Source: Paracoccus tegillarcae (GTDB lineage Bacteria; Pseudomonadota; Alphaproteobacteria; Rhodobacterales; Rhodobacteraceae). Taken from it: 64,000 nt of DNA. The stretch spans positions 372,001 through 436,000 of the forward strand of contig NZ_CP025408.1 in assembly GCF_002847305.1 (NCBI RefSeq), written 5' to 3'. A program made the position numbers and the translations under genes. How positions within the stretch are numbered: the stretch's first letter is position 1; every line of letters starts with the position of its first letter. Below are positions 9,648 through 18,750 of this stretch, piece after piece. The notes under the pieces were generated by a model. The model saw nothing but the letters and a program-made list of their open reading frames with translations. It was not told the DNA's origin and did not search any database.

Positions 9648-10367
9648 ATGAAGACTTCGGCAGGTCTGACGGACAAGACGGCGCGGGCGGGGCGATGGGC
9701 AACCCTGGTCGCGGCGGCAGGATTTGCGGCGTGGGGCGCGTTTGCACCCGCCAAGGCAGCAGCACAGGCAAATGACGCGGATATCGTGATCCCGCCGGGT
9801 GTGACGGTGGTTTCGACGGGCGGGCCCGACAACGGCACCCGCGGCTTGCCCGTTCCCGCAGGCGGCGGCGTGGTGGTGCTAAGTCAGGCCCCCAGTGCCG
9901 ATGCTTCGATCAGCCGCAATCCCGAAGGCCGCGATCCGAATCGCGGACCGGTCACGAATTTGCCGCTGCCCCGCTATGTCAGCCTGAAAGGCAACGAGGG
10001 CAACGCAAGGCGCGGCCCCAGCCTGTCCCACCGCATTGACTGGGTGTTCCGCCATGCCGGGATGCCCCTGCGCGTGGTGGCAGAGTTTGGCCATTGGCGC
10101 CGGGTCGAGGACAAGGACGGTGCCGGTGGCTGGGTGCATTATGCCCTGCTGTCAGGCGTGCGCACCGCCATTGTGCAAGAGGATATGGCCGAACTGCGCG
10201 CCAAGCCCACACCCGATTCGGACGTGGTTGCCCGCGCCGAGGCCGGCGCCATCGTCCGCCTGGGCGAGTGCATCGTCGACTGGTGCCGTGTTTCGGGCGG
10301 AGGGGAACGTGGCTGGGTCCCCAAGCCGGTGATCTGGGGCGTCGATGCGGGCGAGATCAGGGAATAG
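9648..10367 (+). CDS. Exported SH3-domain protein
   Basis: A 239-residue protein with an N-terminal export signal: residues 1-40 hold a basic start, a hydrophobic stretch (WATLVAAAGFAAWGAF) and a likely cleavage site after AKAAAQA. Two bacterial SH3-like repeats follow. The first covers roughly residues 108-165 (YVSLKGNEGNARRGPS to GGWVHYALLSG) and the second 170-225 (MAELRAKPTPDSDV to RGWVPKPVIWGV). Such domains often bind peptidoglycan or other periplasmic polymers; no enzyme motif is visible. The ATG at 9648 (GGAAG just upstream) is preferred over the ATG at 9588 because the signal peptide then starts at residue 1. It converges on the desaturase gene, with stops 2 bases apart. Confidence 0.8.
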   Translation: MKTSAGLTDKTARAGRWATLVAAAGFAAWGAFAPAKAAAQANDADIVIPPGVTVVSTGGPDNGTRGLPVPAGGGVVVLSQAPSADASISRNPEGRDPNRGPVTNLPLPRYVSLKGNEGNARRGPSLSHRIDWVFRHAGMPLRVVAEFGHWRRVEDKDGAGGWVHYALLSGVRTAIVQEDMAELRAKPTPDSDVVARAEAGAIVRLGECIVDWCRVSGGGERGWVPKPVIWGVDAGEIRE

Positions 10368-10369
10368 GA

Positions 10370-11347
10370 TCAACCCGACCTCTGCATTGCGACCGCTGAT
10401 GGGGCGGGCGACGGCGGCGTCATCGCCAGCGCCTCATCCTCAGGCAGCTTGATATCGCGGGCCAGACCCAGCCTTTCCAGCAGGCGCACAAAGACAAAGC
10501 CCGGATCGAACTGACCCGGCCCCAGCCCAAGGCGCGCGGAATCGGGAAAGGCGTGGTGGTTGGCGTGCCAGTTCTCGCCAAAGGTAATCAGCCCCAGCCC
10601 CTTCAGGTTATAACCCTGGACCGACATCTGCGGCGCAGGCCAGATCTGTTCGCCCCGGCGATGCGCGTAATGCCCCACCGCCCAATGCCCGACCAGCGAC
10701 ACAAACACACGCAAGCAGACGCCCCACAGAACAAAAGCCCATCCCCCCAGCAGATAGAGGGGAACGGCAACGATCAGTTGCTGCGCCATCCAGCTGCGCT
10801 CGACGATCCTGTAAAAGCCGCTGTTTTCCAGCTCTGGCCCGTAATTCAACCGTGGCGGATGGGTCAGCCGAAACTCGCAGCACAATTGCCACCAGGCATC
10901 GCGCCAGAAGCCCGCATCATGCGAAGGATGGGGCGGGCAAACCGCCTGCCGCTGATGCCAGTCGCGCATGTCATGGGCGCGCACCATGCCGAAAGGGCCG
11001 GCCATCCCGACCAGAACGCCCAGCCAGACCAGCAGATATTCCACCGGGCGGGGGGCGCGAAAACTGCGGTGGATCAGCAACCGATGCATCCCGACCGAGT
11101 GGCCCGCGCAAATCGTGCCCCCCGTCAGCAGCACAAAGACCGCCAGCGCGGACCATTGAGGAAAGAACAGAATGGCCGCCAGCCCGCCCAACCCATGCGC
11201 GGCAAGCCACGCCGCCTTGGCTGGCGCCAATACGATCCGCCCGTCGGTTGCCGATGTGTCCGGCAGCGGCACCACCCGGCCTGTCGCCCGCAGCACCGGG
11301 CGGTGATCCTGGCTGAAGCTGTCTGTCGGTCGACCGGCGGATGTCAT
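10370..11347 (-). CDS. Fatty acid desaturase (acyl-CoA delta-9 type, membrane di-iron)
   Basis: A 325-residue integral membrane desaturase that introduces a cis double bond into an acyl chain using a di-iron centre and O2. The three histidine boxes are present: HRLLIH after the first membrane segments, HDMRDWHQ, and NWHANHHAFP in the C-terminal third. At least four hydrophobic segments surround them (AAILFFPQWSALAVFVLLTGG, LLVWLGVLVGMAG, LIVAVPLYLLGGWAFVLWGV). The ATG at 11347 has GGGAGAAAGCG before it; the frame is open upstream but that part lies in the 3' end of the peptidase gene. The oxygen-dependent route would complement the anaerobic FabA/FabB route encoded at 18.2 kb. Confidence 0.88.
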   Translation of the reverse strand: MTSAGRPTDSFSQDHRPVLRATGRVVPLPDTSATDGRIVLAPAKAAWLAAHGLGGLAAILFFPQWSALAVFVLLTGGTICAGHSVGMHRLLIHRSFRAPRPVEYLLVWLGVLVGMAGPFGMVRAHDMRDWHQRQAVCPPHPSHDAGFWRDAWWQLCCEFRLTHPPRLNYGPELENSGFYRIVERSWMAQQLIVAVPLYLLGGWAFVLWGVCLRVFVSLVGHWAVGHYAHRRGEQIWPAPQMSVQGYNLKGLGLITFGENWHANHHAFPDSARLGLGPGQFDPGFVFVRLLERLGLARDIKLPEDEALAMTPPSPAPSAVAMQRSG

Positions 11348-11373
11348 CGCTTTCTCCCGCGTGCACCGGGGCG

Positions 11374-13398
11374 CTAGGCCAGGCCGCGCCCTTTCAACAA
11401 TGGCCCGACGCCGGGCATCCGTTCGCGAAAGGCCAGCCACAACTCATCGGCCTGCGCCGAACCGCCGCGCGACAGGATCTCATCTTCCAGCCGCTGCGCC
11501 GTGGCGCGATCAAAGACGTCGCCGGTTTCACGGAATGCCTCGAACGCATCGGCATCCATCACCTCGGACCACAGATAGCTGTAATAGCCGCTGGCGTAGT
11601 GGCTGCCGGAAAAGACATGGCCGAAATGCGGCGTGTCATGGCGCAGCGGAATCGCTGTCGGGGCGTCCAGCCGGGCCAGCAGATCAGCCTTGCGCGCCGC
11701 CGGGTCGGCCGGTGCCTCGCCGCGATGCAGCGCCAGATCGACCAGTGCCGATTCCAGATATTCGACGGTCGAGAACCCCGCATCCGCCTTGTCCGAGGCC
11801 AGCAGCCTGTCCAGCAGCGCCTGTGGCAAAGGCTCGCCGGTTTCGAAATGCCGCGCATGCTCTTTCAGTACCTGTGGCTGCTCGAGCCAATGCTCGTAAA
11901 GCTGGCTGGGCAATTCCACGAAATCCAGCGCGACCGAGGTTCCCGCGATCGAAGGCCATTCGACATCGGACAGGATGTGATGCAACGCATGGCCGAATTC
12001 ATGAAACAGCGTGCCTGCATCATCCCATGACAAAAAGGCCGGCGCGCCCGGCGTGTCGGGTGGGGTGAAATTGCACACATTGACCACGATCGGGCGCTGC
12101 CCCGCACCGATCTTGTGCTGGGGTTGAAGGTTCGAGCACCAGGCCCCCGACCGCTTGCCCGGACGCGCGAAATAATCGCCCAGAAAGATCGCCATCAGCT
12201 TGCCGTCGCGGGTGATCTGCCAGGCCCGCGCCTCGGGCGCCCATAGCGGCGCCTCGAAAGGCTCGACGTCCAGTCCAAACAGGCGCTTGGCGCTGTCAAA
12301 CACCGCGCCAATCATGGCATCCAGCGTCAGGTAGGGTTTCAGGTCGTCGGGGTCGAACTCATGCTGCTCGCGCTTGCGCCGGGCGGCGTAATAGCGCCAG
12401 TCCCATGCCTCCAGCGCACCATTGCCGCCGTCCTCGCGCAGCATCCGGGTCAGCGCGGTCTCGTCCTGACGTGCGCGTGCCAGCGCCGGCTGCCAGACCT
12501 GCATCAACAGATCCTCGACACGGCTGGCATCGCGCGCCATTTCCGGTTCCAGCCGGAAAGAGGCAAAATCATCATAATCCAGCAGCCGCGCCTTTTCGTG
12601 ACGCAATGCCAGGATCTCGGTGACGATGGGCCGGTTGTCTGTCTCGGCACCGCCCGCGCCCTCACCCGATCCGCGCGCGGCCCAGGCCTTTTGCGCCACC
12701 TCGCGCAGGGCGCGGTCGTCTGCCAGTTCAAGAAACGGCACGATCAGCGAACGGCTCAACGTGATCACATGCCCGGTCGTGTCGCGTTCGCGCGACGCAG
12801 CCTGCATCGCGCCGCGCAGCCAATCGGGCAGACCTGCCAGTCGGTCGTCGGGAATGGCCATCACAAAGTCGCGCTCATCGGCCAGTACATTCTGCGAAAA
12901 CTGGGTGGTCAACGAGGCCAGCCGCTCGTTGATCTGGGCCAGTCGCGCACGATCATCAGGGGCAAGCCCGGCACCGGCTCTGCGACGGGCGCGCAGTTGC
13001 AATTCGGTGATGCGTTGGTCCTGTGCGGGCAGATCTGCGTTGTCGCTGGCCACGGTCTGCACCCGCTGGAACAGGCGCGGGTCCATCATCACCTTGTTGC
13101 CATAGGCGGCCAGTCGCGGGGCCAGATCGCGTTCCAGCGCCTGCCGTTGCGGGTTCGACGCCACCGAGGCCAGCGTGTAGAAAACCGAAATCGCGCGTTC
13201 CAGCGGCTCTTCGGCGGTTTCCAGCGCCGCGACCGTATTGGCGAAATCCGCAGGCGCGGGATTGGCGGCGATCGCCTCGATGGCAGCCTCGGCACGGATC
13301 AGTTCAGCGTCGATCACCGGGGCGAAATCCGCATCCTCGATCAGGTCGAAACGCGGCAGCCCATGCGGGCCGGTCCAGTTGGTCAGTTCGGGGTTCAT
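11374..13398 (-). CDS. M3-family metallopeptidase (peptidyl-dipeptidase Dcp / oligopeptidase A type)
   Basis: A 674-residue zinc peptidase that degrades short oligopeptides in the cytoplasm or periplasm. The catalytic HExGH of family M3 is seen as FHEFGHALHHILSD, with the third zinc ligand region FVELPSQLYEHWLEQP downstream; both match Dcp/OpdA. The N-terminal half is the helical M3 domain (for example LRARRRAGAGLAPDDRARLAQINERLA). The length agrees with Dcp (about 680). The start MNPELTNWTGPHGLPRFDLI at 13398 follows an AAGAGG site; nine further codons are open upstream. No export signal is obvious, so a cytoplasmic location is likelier. Confidence 0.92.
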   Translation of the reverse strand: MNPELTNWTGPHGLPRFDLIEDADFAPVIDAELIRAEAAIEAIAANPAPADFANTVAALETAEEPLERAISVFYTLASVASNPQRQALERDLAPRLAAYGNKVMMDPRLFQRVQTVASDNADLPAQDQRITELQLRARRRAGAGLAPDDRARLAQINERLASLTTQFSQNVLADERDFVMAIPDDRLAGLPDWLRGAMQAASRERDTTGHVITLSRSLIVPFLELADDRALREVAQKAWAARGSGEGAGGAETDNRPIVTEILALRHEKARLLDYDDFASFRLEPEMARDASRVEDLLMQVWQPALARARQDETALTRMLREDGGNGALEAWDWRYYAARRKREQHEFDPDDLKPYLTLDAMIGAVFDSAKRLFGLDVEPFEAPLWAPEARAWQITRDGKLMAIFLGDYFARPGKRSGAWCSNLQPQHKIGAGQRPIVVNVCNFTPPDTPGAPAFLSWDDAGTLFHEFGHALHHILSDVEWPSIAGTSVALDFVELPSQLYEHWLEQPQVLKEHARHFETGEPLPQALLDRLLASDKADAGFSTVEYLESALVDLALHRGEAPADPAARKADLLARLDAPTAIPLRHDTPHFGHVFSGSHYASGYYSYLWSEVMDADAFEAFRETGDVFDRATAQRLEDEILSRGGSAQADELWLAFRERMPGVGPLLKGRGLA

Positions 13399-13465
13399 CG
13401 CGGGCCTCTTGTTGATCGCCGCCACGCTATGTCAGCGCGGGACGATATGCCAGAGCAGGCGCGCG

Positions 13466-14155
13466 TTACGCGGCTGACAGGCCGAATCGCGCGCGAAAGG
13501 CCCGTTCGCCCTCTGGCGAAAATCGGATCACACGGCTGTCCTTTTGACGCCGTGCCCAGCCCAGTTCTTCGATCCGGCTCAATAGCGCGCGACCGATGCT
13601 GCCGGCCAGATGGGCGCGACGTTCGCTCCAATCCAGACATTCACGGCACAGCGGCGCGCGGGTTTGCGACAGGCTGACCAGGTCGATACCGAACTCGCGC
13701 AGAAGGGTTTCGCCATCAGGGGTCAACACAGGCTGATCGCCGTTGCGTCGCAGCAGGTCACCGGCAAGCAGCGCATCAAACAGCTGCGTACCCAGATCAC
13801 CGGCCAGATGGTTATAGCAGACCCGCGCCTTGCGCAGCGCCGCGTCGCGTGGCCCGGTGCGCGCGCGCAGATGGCCGGCCCCGGCGGCCAGACCCATCAG
13901 CACCTCCAGCACATTGGCAACCTCAGGCCCGGCCAACGCGGCATAGCGGTGCCGCCCCTGCTTTTTGATCACCAGCAAGCCGCCCTGCTCCAGCTTGGCC
14001 AGATGCGTGCTGGCGGTAGCCGGGGTCACACCCGCCTCGCCCGCCAGTTCCGTGGCCGTCAGGGCCTTGCCGCTCATCAGGGCGGTCAGCATGTTGGCAC
14101 GGGCGGGATCACCGATCAGGGCGGCGATGCGGGCGATGTCAGGTCCGTCTTTCAT
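13466..14155 (-). CDS. ArsR-type winged-helix transcriptional regulator
   Basis: A 229-residue DNA-binding protein. Residues 1-90 form an ArsR-like winged helix: LIGDPARANMLTALMSGKALTATELAGEAG is the first part and VTPATASTHLAKLEQGGLLV the recognition helix and wing. The metal-binding ELCVCD-type motif of classical ArsR is absent. The C-terminal 130 residues (RKARVCYNHLAGDLG and CRECLDW) contain three cysteines, and their role is unknown. It faces the M3 peptidase gene in the same direction with a 67-base gap and may be transcribed separately. The regulated genes are not apparent. Confidence 0.85.
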   Translation of the reverse strand: MKDGPDIARIAALIGDPARANMLTALMSGKALTATELAGEAGVTPATASTHLAKLEQGGLLVIKKQGRHRYAALAGPEVANVLEVLMGLAAGAGHLRARTGPRDAALRKARVCYNHLAGDLGTQLFDALLAGDLLRRNGDQPVLTPDGETLLREFGIDLVSLSQTRAPLCRECLDWSERRAHLAGSIGRALLSRIEELGWARRQKDSRVIRFSPEGERAFRARFGLSAA

Positions 14156-14194
14156 GGTTCGATGCTAACCAAACAATTCGCCGCAGCGCAAGGA

Positions 14195-15292
14195 TCAATA
14201 GCCGCGACCGCCACAGACCGGACAATCGCGCTGCACGCTGGTCGTAATCGTCCGGGTTTCGCCGTAAAGCCCGTCAAAAATCAGCATCCGGCCGCGCAAA
14301 CCCTGCCCCGCGCCCGTCAGATGCTTGATCGCCTCCAGCGCCATCAGGCTGCCGATCACACCGGGCAATGCACCGACGACGCCGGCCTCGGCACAGGCTG
14401 GTGCAAGCCCGTCAGCGGGCGCCTGCGGAAAAACACAGGCCATGCAGGGGCCGCTATAGGCCGGATCATACAGCGTGACCTGACCCTCCCATTGCGCGAT
14501 GGACCCGGCGATCAGCGGCACCTTGGCCTCAACGCAGGCCGCATTGATCGCGGCGCGGGCTTTGAAACTGTCGGTGCCGTCCAGCACCAGATCATGGCTG
14601 GCAATCAGATCCGCATCGGCCTGCGTGATCCAGCGATTGAGGGGCGTGACCGTAACATAGTGGTTCAGGTCGCGCATGGCGACGGCGGCCGCCTCGGCCT
14701 TTTGACGCCCGGTTTGATTGGTGCGAAAGATCACCTGTCGCTGCAGGTTTGACAAGCTGACCCGGTCGTCATCGGCGATGGTGATCCGGCCCACCCCGGC
14801 CGCCGCCAGATACAGCGCAGCGGGCGCGCCCAGCCCACCGGCACCAATCAGCAGCACATTGGCACGACGCAGTCGCATCTGCCCGGCCCCGCCAATCTCG
14901 CGCAGGACGATATGGCGGGCATAGCGGTCAAGTTCGTCGCCAGACATCGGCGCATCCGCCGGATCCGGCGTGACAGGATCCGGTTCCGGCTGCACCATGG
15001 CCCGGACCGGCGCGGGCTGATCGGCAGTGGCTGCTCGATCGCCGGTTGCGCGCGTTCTGAGGCGCCGCACCCAGATGCGATAGCCCCAGCTCAGCGCCAG
15101 CAGCGCGCCCGCGACCAGCCAGCCAGCAAAGCTGCCGCCCACGATCCTTGCAGCCGGACTGTCCGGCGCGACCAGATGAATGGCGAGAAACCCCAGCCAG
15201 ATGGCAAGTGCGGCCAGAAACAGCGGGCGCGCCGGCACCTTGACCACGAAAGCCGCAAAGGCAAAACCGATCATCAGCCACCAGATCAGCAT
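14195..15292 (-). CDS. Membrane-anchored MoeB/ThiF/HesA-type adenylyltransferase
   Basis: A 365-residue E1-like enzyme that adenylates the C-terminal Gly of a small sulfur-carrier protein (MoaD or ThiS). Residues about 115-365 are the catalytic domain: YARHIVLREIGGAGQ, the ATP-binding LLIGAGGLGAPAALYLAAAGVG, TIADDDRVSLSNLQRQV, and two zinc-binding CxxC pairs (CMAC and CPVC). Unusually, residues 1-75 contain two or three hydrophobic segments ([53 protein letters not shown]) followed by a Pro/Asp-rich linker. The start ATG at 15292 overlaps the dut stop (TGATG), so the two genes are coupled. Whether it serves molybdopterin or thiamine cannot be told here. Confidence 0.86.
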   Translation of the reverse strand: MLIWWLMIGFAFAAFVVKVPARPLFLAALAIWLGFLAIHLVAPDSPAARIVGGSFAGWLVAGALLALSWGYRIWVRRLRTRATGDRAATADQPAPVRAMVQPEPDPVTPDPADAPMSGDELDRYARHIVLREIGGAGQMRLRRANVLLIGAGGLGAPAALYLAAAGVGRITIADDDRVSLSNLQRQVIFRTNQTGRQKAEAAAVAMRDLNHYVTVTPLNRWITQADADLIASHDLVLDGTDSFKARAAINAACVEAKVPLIAGSIAQWEGQVTLYDPAYSGPCMACVFPQAPADGLAPACAEAGVVGALPGVIGSLMALEAIKHLTGAGQGLRGRMLIFDGLYGETRTITTSVQRDCPVCGGRGY

Positions 15293-15759
15293 CAGCCTGT
15301 ACCCGTCGACCCAAAGCCGCCCGTCCCGCGCGCAGTCTGATCCAGCGTATCGACCAGCCGCAACCGGGCCTGCGGCGCGGCGGCAACGATCATCTGCGCA
15401 ATACGTTCGCCATGCGCGATGCGAAACGGGGCCTCACCCAGGTTGATCAGAATCACCCCAAGCGGACCGCGATAGTCACTGTCGATCGTGCCGGGGCTGT
15501 TGAGCACCGTCACCCCATGTTTCAGCGCCAGACCGGAGCGCGGCCTGACCTGCACCTCCCAGCCTGCCGGGATCGCCAGCGTCAGCCCCGTGGGGATCAG
15601 CGCCCGCGCACCGGGTGCCAGATCAACCGAGCCGCCCGCCAGATCGGCGCGCAGATCGGCGCCGGCAGCACCGCTGCTGGCATATTCGGGCAAGGGCAGC
15701 GCCGGATCGGCATCCGCGGTCCGGGCAATCGCAATAACGGGCGGTTCGGTCTTTGACAT
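15292..15759 (-). CDS. dut: dUTP diphosphatase (dUTPase)
   Basis: A trimeric dUTPase of about 155 residues that hydrolyses dUTP to dUMP and PPi, keeping uracil out of DNA and feeding thymidylate synthesis. Visible family motifs in order: [13 protein letters not shown] (motif 1), [12 protein letters not shown] (motif 2), [19 protein letters not shown] (motif 3), [14 protein letters not shown] (motif 4) and the C-terminal [10 protein letters not shown] (motif 5, the flexible arm). The start is uncertain between ATG codons at 15759 ([12 protein letters not shown]) and 15771 (MTLPMSK). A further upstream ATG at 15795 lies inside the infC terminator and is unlikely. Coupled to the moeB-like gene by a one-base overlap. 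Confidence 0.95.
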   Translation of the reverse strand: MSKTEPPVIAIARTADADPALPLPEYASSGAAGADLRADLAGGSVDLAPGARALIPTGLTLAIPAGWEVQVRPRSGLALKHGVTVLNSPGTIDSDYRGPLGVILINLGEAPFRIAHGERIAQMIVAAAPQARLRLVDTLDQTARGTGGFGSTGTG

Positions 15760-15777
15760 GGGCAAGGTCATCCCATG

Positions 15778-15811
15778 AAAAAGGCCGCGCGGCAATAACC
15801 GGCGCGGCCCT
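15778..15811 (-). terminator. Intrinsic terminator of infC
   Basis: On the minus strand an 8-bp GC-only stem (GGCCGCGC at 15802-15809 pairing with GCGCGGCC at 15783-15790), loop of 11 bases, is followed directly by TTTTT at 15782-15778. It begins 21 bases after the infC stop, so it most likely ends the infC transcript and separates it from dut. Confidence 0.8.
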
Positions 15812-15831
15812 CGATTTGCAGCGGTGATGGA

Positions 15832-16371
15832 TCAGCGCGGTGCGATCATCATCACCATCTGACGGCCTTCCAGCTTGGGCATGGCCTCGACCTTGCCGGT
15901 TTCACCGACATCGTCGCGAACCCGGTTCAGCAAATCCAGACCCAGATCCTGGTGGGCCATCTCGCGGCCGCGAAAGCGCAGGGTCACCTTGACCTTGTCG
16001 CCGCCCTCCAGGAATTTCATCACATTGCGCATCTTGACGTCATAGTCATGCGTATCCGTACCGGGACGAAACTTGACCTCTTTGATGTCGATGATCTTCT
16101 GCTTCTTGCGGGCCTCGGCCTCGCGTTTCTGCTGTTCGTATTTGAACTTGCCGAGGTCCATCACCTTGCACACAGGCGGTGTGGCATTGGGCGAAATCTC
16201 GACCAGGTCAAGCCCGGCCTCTTCCGCCAGTTGAAGCCCGACGGCGGGCGTCACAACGCCTACATTCTCTCCGTCAGCGCCAATAAGGCGAATTTCTGCG
16301 ACACGGATGCGTTCATTGACGCGGGGACCAGTGTCACGGGTGGGCGGCGCGTTATGCGGTCTGCGGGCTAT
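15832..16371 (-). CDS. infC: Translation initiation factor IF-3, with a non-AUG (AUA) start
   Basis: IF-3 binds the 30S subunit and proofreads start-codon choice. The conserved frame runs upstream of the first ATG/GTG/TTG-type start (about 16254) without a stop through [14 protein letters not shown] to [21 protein letters not shown], the typical alphaproteobacterial N-terminus. At its head the only sensible start is ATA at 16371, 9 bases after an AAAGG ribosome site; an ATT at 16380 sits too close to that site. This gives 179 residues, the usual family length. Both domains are present, with the linker at [17 protein letters not shown] and the C-terminal domain ending MVMMIAPR. Rare starts (AUU in E. 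coli) are known to make infC autoregulated. Followed by a strong terminator. Confidence 0.95.
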   Translation of the reverse strand: MARRPHNAPPTRDTGPRVNERIRVAEIRLIGADGENVGVVTPAVGLQLAEEAGLDLVEISPNATPPVCKVMDLGKFKYEQQKREAEARKKQKIIDIKEVKFRPGTDTHDYDVKMRNVMKFLEGGDKVKVTLRFRGREMAHQDLGLDLLNRVRDDVGETGKVEAMPKLEGRQMVMMIAPR

Positions 16372-16556
16372 GGCGTAAATCCTTTGATTGTGGTGCTTGA
16401 GTTAACAGAAAATAGGCGGGACGGCGGTGTGATTCAACCGGATTTGATTGCCTATGGCGCGCAATTCGATACTTTCGGGCAACAAAGCGCGCCTTTTATG
16501 GCAGCAGGCGGTGTGTCATAGAATAATCCAAGCCCCAGCAGACCAGAGAGCCCAGC

Positions 16557-17246
16557 ATGCGCCTTGCCCTTATCGTTATCGTGATTCTCGCCGCAGTTTA
16601 TGCAGGCAGCGTCTGGCTGGGCCGCGATGTGCCGCCGGATCCGGCAGCAGAAGAAACCCCGGCAGCCGTCGACCGCTCTGCCGAAATCGCCGAGGAAACG
16701 GCTGAAGAAACCGAAGCGATTGCCGCTGATGCAGAGGCCGCGCCAAGCGATACCGCCGTTGAAGAGGCCGAAGCCGCCGCCGATGCGGCCGCAGACGCAG
16801 CCGCCACCGCCACCGATGCCGCCGTCGAGGCGACGCGCGCCGCAGACGAGGCCGGGGTCGCACCGGCAAACGAGGCCGCCACCGAGGCCGAAGTCGCCGC
16901 CGAGGCCGCCCTTGAGGCCGCGGGCCGCGCCGCCGACGCGGCGGCTGAGGCGACAGATGCAACCGGCGAGGCCCAGGCAGATGCCGCCGCTGAGACAGCC
17001 GCAGATGCCGCGCGCGATGCGGCCGGCGCAACCGAACAGGCCGCCGATGCGACCGCCGTTGTCAGCGAGATAGAGACGCTGCTGACGCCCGAAGGGTTCG
17101 AGGCTGACAGGGTCAACCAGTTGATCGACGACTCAGCCATGAGCGATGCACAGAAAGCAACGCTCAAAAGGCTGGTCGAAAGCGCCAGTTCCAACCCTGA
17201 ATTGCTGCGCTCGGCACTGGCGCAGGTCAAGGCTGTCATGCAGTGA
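16557..17246 (+). CDS. Ala/Glu/Asp-rich membrane-anchored protein
   Basis: A 229-residue protein of unknown function. Residues 2-20 (RLALIVIVILAAVYAGSVW) form one uncleaved N-terminal membrane anchor. Residues about 25-170 are almost only Ala, Glu, Asp and Thr in an AEEAEAAADAAADAA pattern, compatible with a long extended helix or coiled coil. The last 50 residues (FEADRVNQLIDDSAMSDAQKAT) look like a small globular helical domain. The composition suggests a periplasm-spanning or spacer protein, which is inference. It is coupled to the following gene by a GTGA overlap. The repeat keeps one long open frame in other readings, which are shadows. Confidence 0.72.
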   Translation: MRLALIVIVILAAVYAGSVWLGRDVPPDPAAEETPAAVDRSAEIAEETAEETEAIAADAEAAPSDTAVEEAEAAADAAADAAATATDAAVEATRAADEAGVAPANEAATEAEVAAEAALEAAGRAADAAAEATDATGEAQADAAAETAADAARDAAGATEQAADATAVVSEIETLLTPEGFEADRVNQLIDDSAMSDAQKATLKRLVESASSNPELLRSALAQVKAVMQ

Positions 17247-18121
17247 CCCAGGCGGCGTCGCTAAAGAGCTTTCTGTTCTCGCGGCCTGCAGCATTGCTGC
17301 GAGGGCCCGTCGCGATGGTGCTCTGCGAAGACGAAATCGAGGTTCCGGCCACCCTGCGCAGCCATCTGTCACGCGGCTTTCGGCACATCCTGGCGCTGTC
17401 GCCGGAACCGCTGGATCTGCCCGATAACATCACCGCCACGGGCCGTGTGACCAACCTGATCCACGACACCCGACGCCCCGACGCGCATGTGCCCGCCGTC
17501 AATGCCCTGATCAACGCCGTGCCCGAGGGCACCTGGCTGCATTACGGCTTTAACGCCGAATTCCTGTTCTATCCTTTCTGCGAAACGCGCAGCGTAGGCG
17601 AAATGCTGACCTTTCACGCCGAGGAACGGCGCGATGCGATGCTGGCCTATGTGATCGATCTCTATGCGCCGGATCTGTCGACCCATCCCGATGCGGTCAG
17701 TCTGGACAACGCGATGTTCGATCGCACCGGCTATTATGCGCTTGGCCGCAAGACCGCCGATGGCTCGGGCTATGAGGAACGTCAGCTCGATTTTCACGGG
17801 GGCCTGCGCTGGCGCATGGAAGAGCACGTCCCCGCGGATCGCCGCCGGATCGACCGGATCGCGCTGTTTCGGGCGCGCAAGGGGCTGCGCCTGACCGCCG
17901 ATCACCGTTTTAACGACCCGGAATACAACACCTATGCCTGCCCGTGGCACCATAACCTGACCTGCGTGATGGCCTCGTTTCGGGCGGCCAAGGCGCTGGC
18001 GCGCAATCCCATGTCACGCGACCAGATCAGTGGCTTCACCTGGCGCAACTCGACCCGGTTCGACTGGAACGGGCAGCAATTGCTGGATCTGGGCCTGATG
18101 GAGCCGGGTCAGTGGTTCTGA
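17243..18121 (+). CDS. Conserved hypothetical protein, possibly glycosyltransferase-like
   Basis: A 292-residue protein starting at GTG 17243, which overlaps the previous stop (GTGA), so translation is probably coupled. It begins with an AlaSerLeu segment and [31 protein letters not shown], which resembles the first Rossmann-like unit of family-2 glycosyltransferases. The C-terminal third is rich in Trp, His and Arg ([34 protein letters not shown]). A clean DxD motif is not evident. The resemblance is weak and the function is open. Upstream of the fab block, with a 94-base gap to fabA, so it is probably not part of that operon. Confidence 0.65.
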   Translation: MTQAASLKSFLFSRPAALLRGPVAMVLCEDEIEVPATLRSHLSRGFRHILALSPEPLDLPDNITATGRVTNLIHDTRRPDAHVPAVNALINAVPEGTWLHYGFNAEFLFYPFCETRSVGEMLTFHAEERRDAMLAYVIDLYAPDLSTHPDAVSLDNAMFDRTGYYALGRKTADGSGYEERQLDFHGGLRWRMEEHVPADRRRIDRIALFRARKGLRLTADHRFNDPEYNTYACPWHHNLTCVMASFRAAKALARNPMSRDQISGFTWRNSTRFDWNGQQLLDLGLMEPGQWF

Positions 18122-18215
18122 GGCCGGATGGCAGCGCACTTGCACGGGCTTGACCACGGGTGCTAGACGGAACGACAAGTTCTGCGTTTCCCACGATCCC
18201 AGGAAAGACAACCAT

Positions 18216-18725
18216 ATGGCCATGAACCAGACCAGCTTTGACCATGATGACCTGCTGGCCTGCGCCCGCGGCGAGCTGTTCGGCCCGGGCAATGCGCAAC
18301 TGCCCGAACCGCCGATGCTGATGATGGATCGCATCACCGAAGTGTCCGAAGATGGCGGCGCGCATGGCAAGGGCCACGTGGTCGCGGAATTCGACATCAA
18401 ACCCGAGCTGTGGTTTTTCGAGTGTCATTTCCCCGGCAACCCGATCATGCCCGGCTGTCTGGGACTGGACGGGTTGTGGCAGTTGACCGGCTTCAATCTG
18501 GGCTGGCGCGGCTGGCAGGGGCGCGGCTATGCCCTGGGCGTCGGAGAGGTCAAGCTGACCGGCATGGTCCGCCCCGACCGCAAGATGCTGCGCTATACCG
18601 TTGATTTCACCAAGGCCGTGCAAACGCGCCGCCTGACCATGGGTGTCGCCGATGGCCGGGTCGAGGCCGATGGCGAAACCATTTATCTGGTCAAGGACAT
18701 GAAGGTCGCGCTTTCCGAAAGCTGA
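18216..18725 (+). CDS. fabA: 3-hydroxydecanoyl-ACP dehydratase/isomerase
   Basis: FabA dehydrates 3-hydroxydecanoyl-ACP and isomerises trans-2- to cis-3-decenoyl-ACP, the branch point to unsaturated fatty acids. The 169-residue protein has the hot-dog active-site segment [19 protein letters not shown] with catalytic His71 and Asp85. The isomerase form FabA (not FabZ) is indicated by the length, by the start [16 protein letters not shown] and by the neighbouring fabB. The ATG at 18216 has an AGGAAAG site 8 bases ahead; the frame is open to 18150 but without family similarity. It is the first gene of fabA-fabB-fabI. Confidence 0.97.
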   Translation: MAMNQTSFDHDDLLACARGELFGPGNAQLPEPPMLMMDRITEVSEDGGAHGKGHVVAEFDIKPELWFFECHFPGNPIMPGCLGLDGLWQLTGFNLGWRGWQGRGYALGVGEVKLTGMVRPDRKMLRYTVDFTKAVQTRRLTMGVADGRVEADGETIYLVKDMKVALSES

Positions 18726-18750
18726 TCTGAACCGAATGAAAGGGGTGCCT

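Noticed and set aside
12361..13677. 438-residue open frame on the plus strand
   Set aside because: Antisense of the M3 peptidase gene, no family features, shadow composition.
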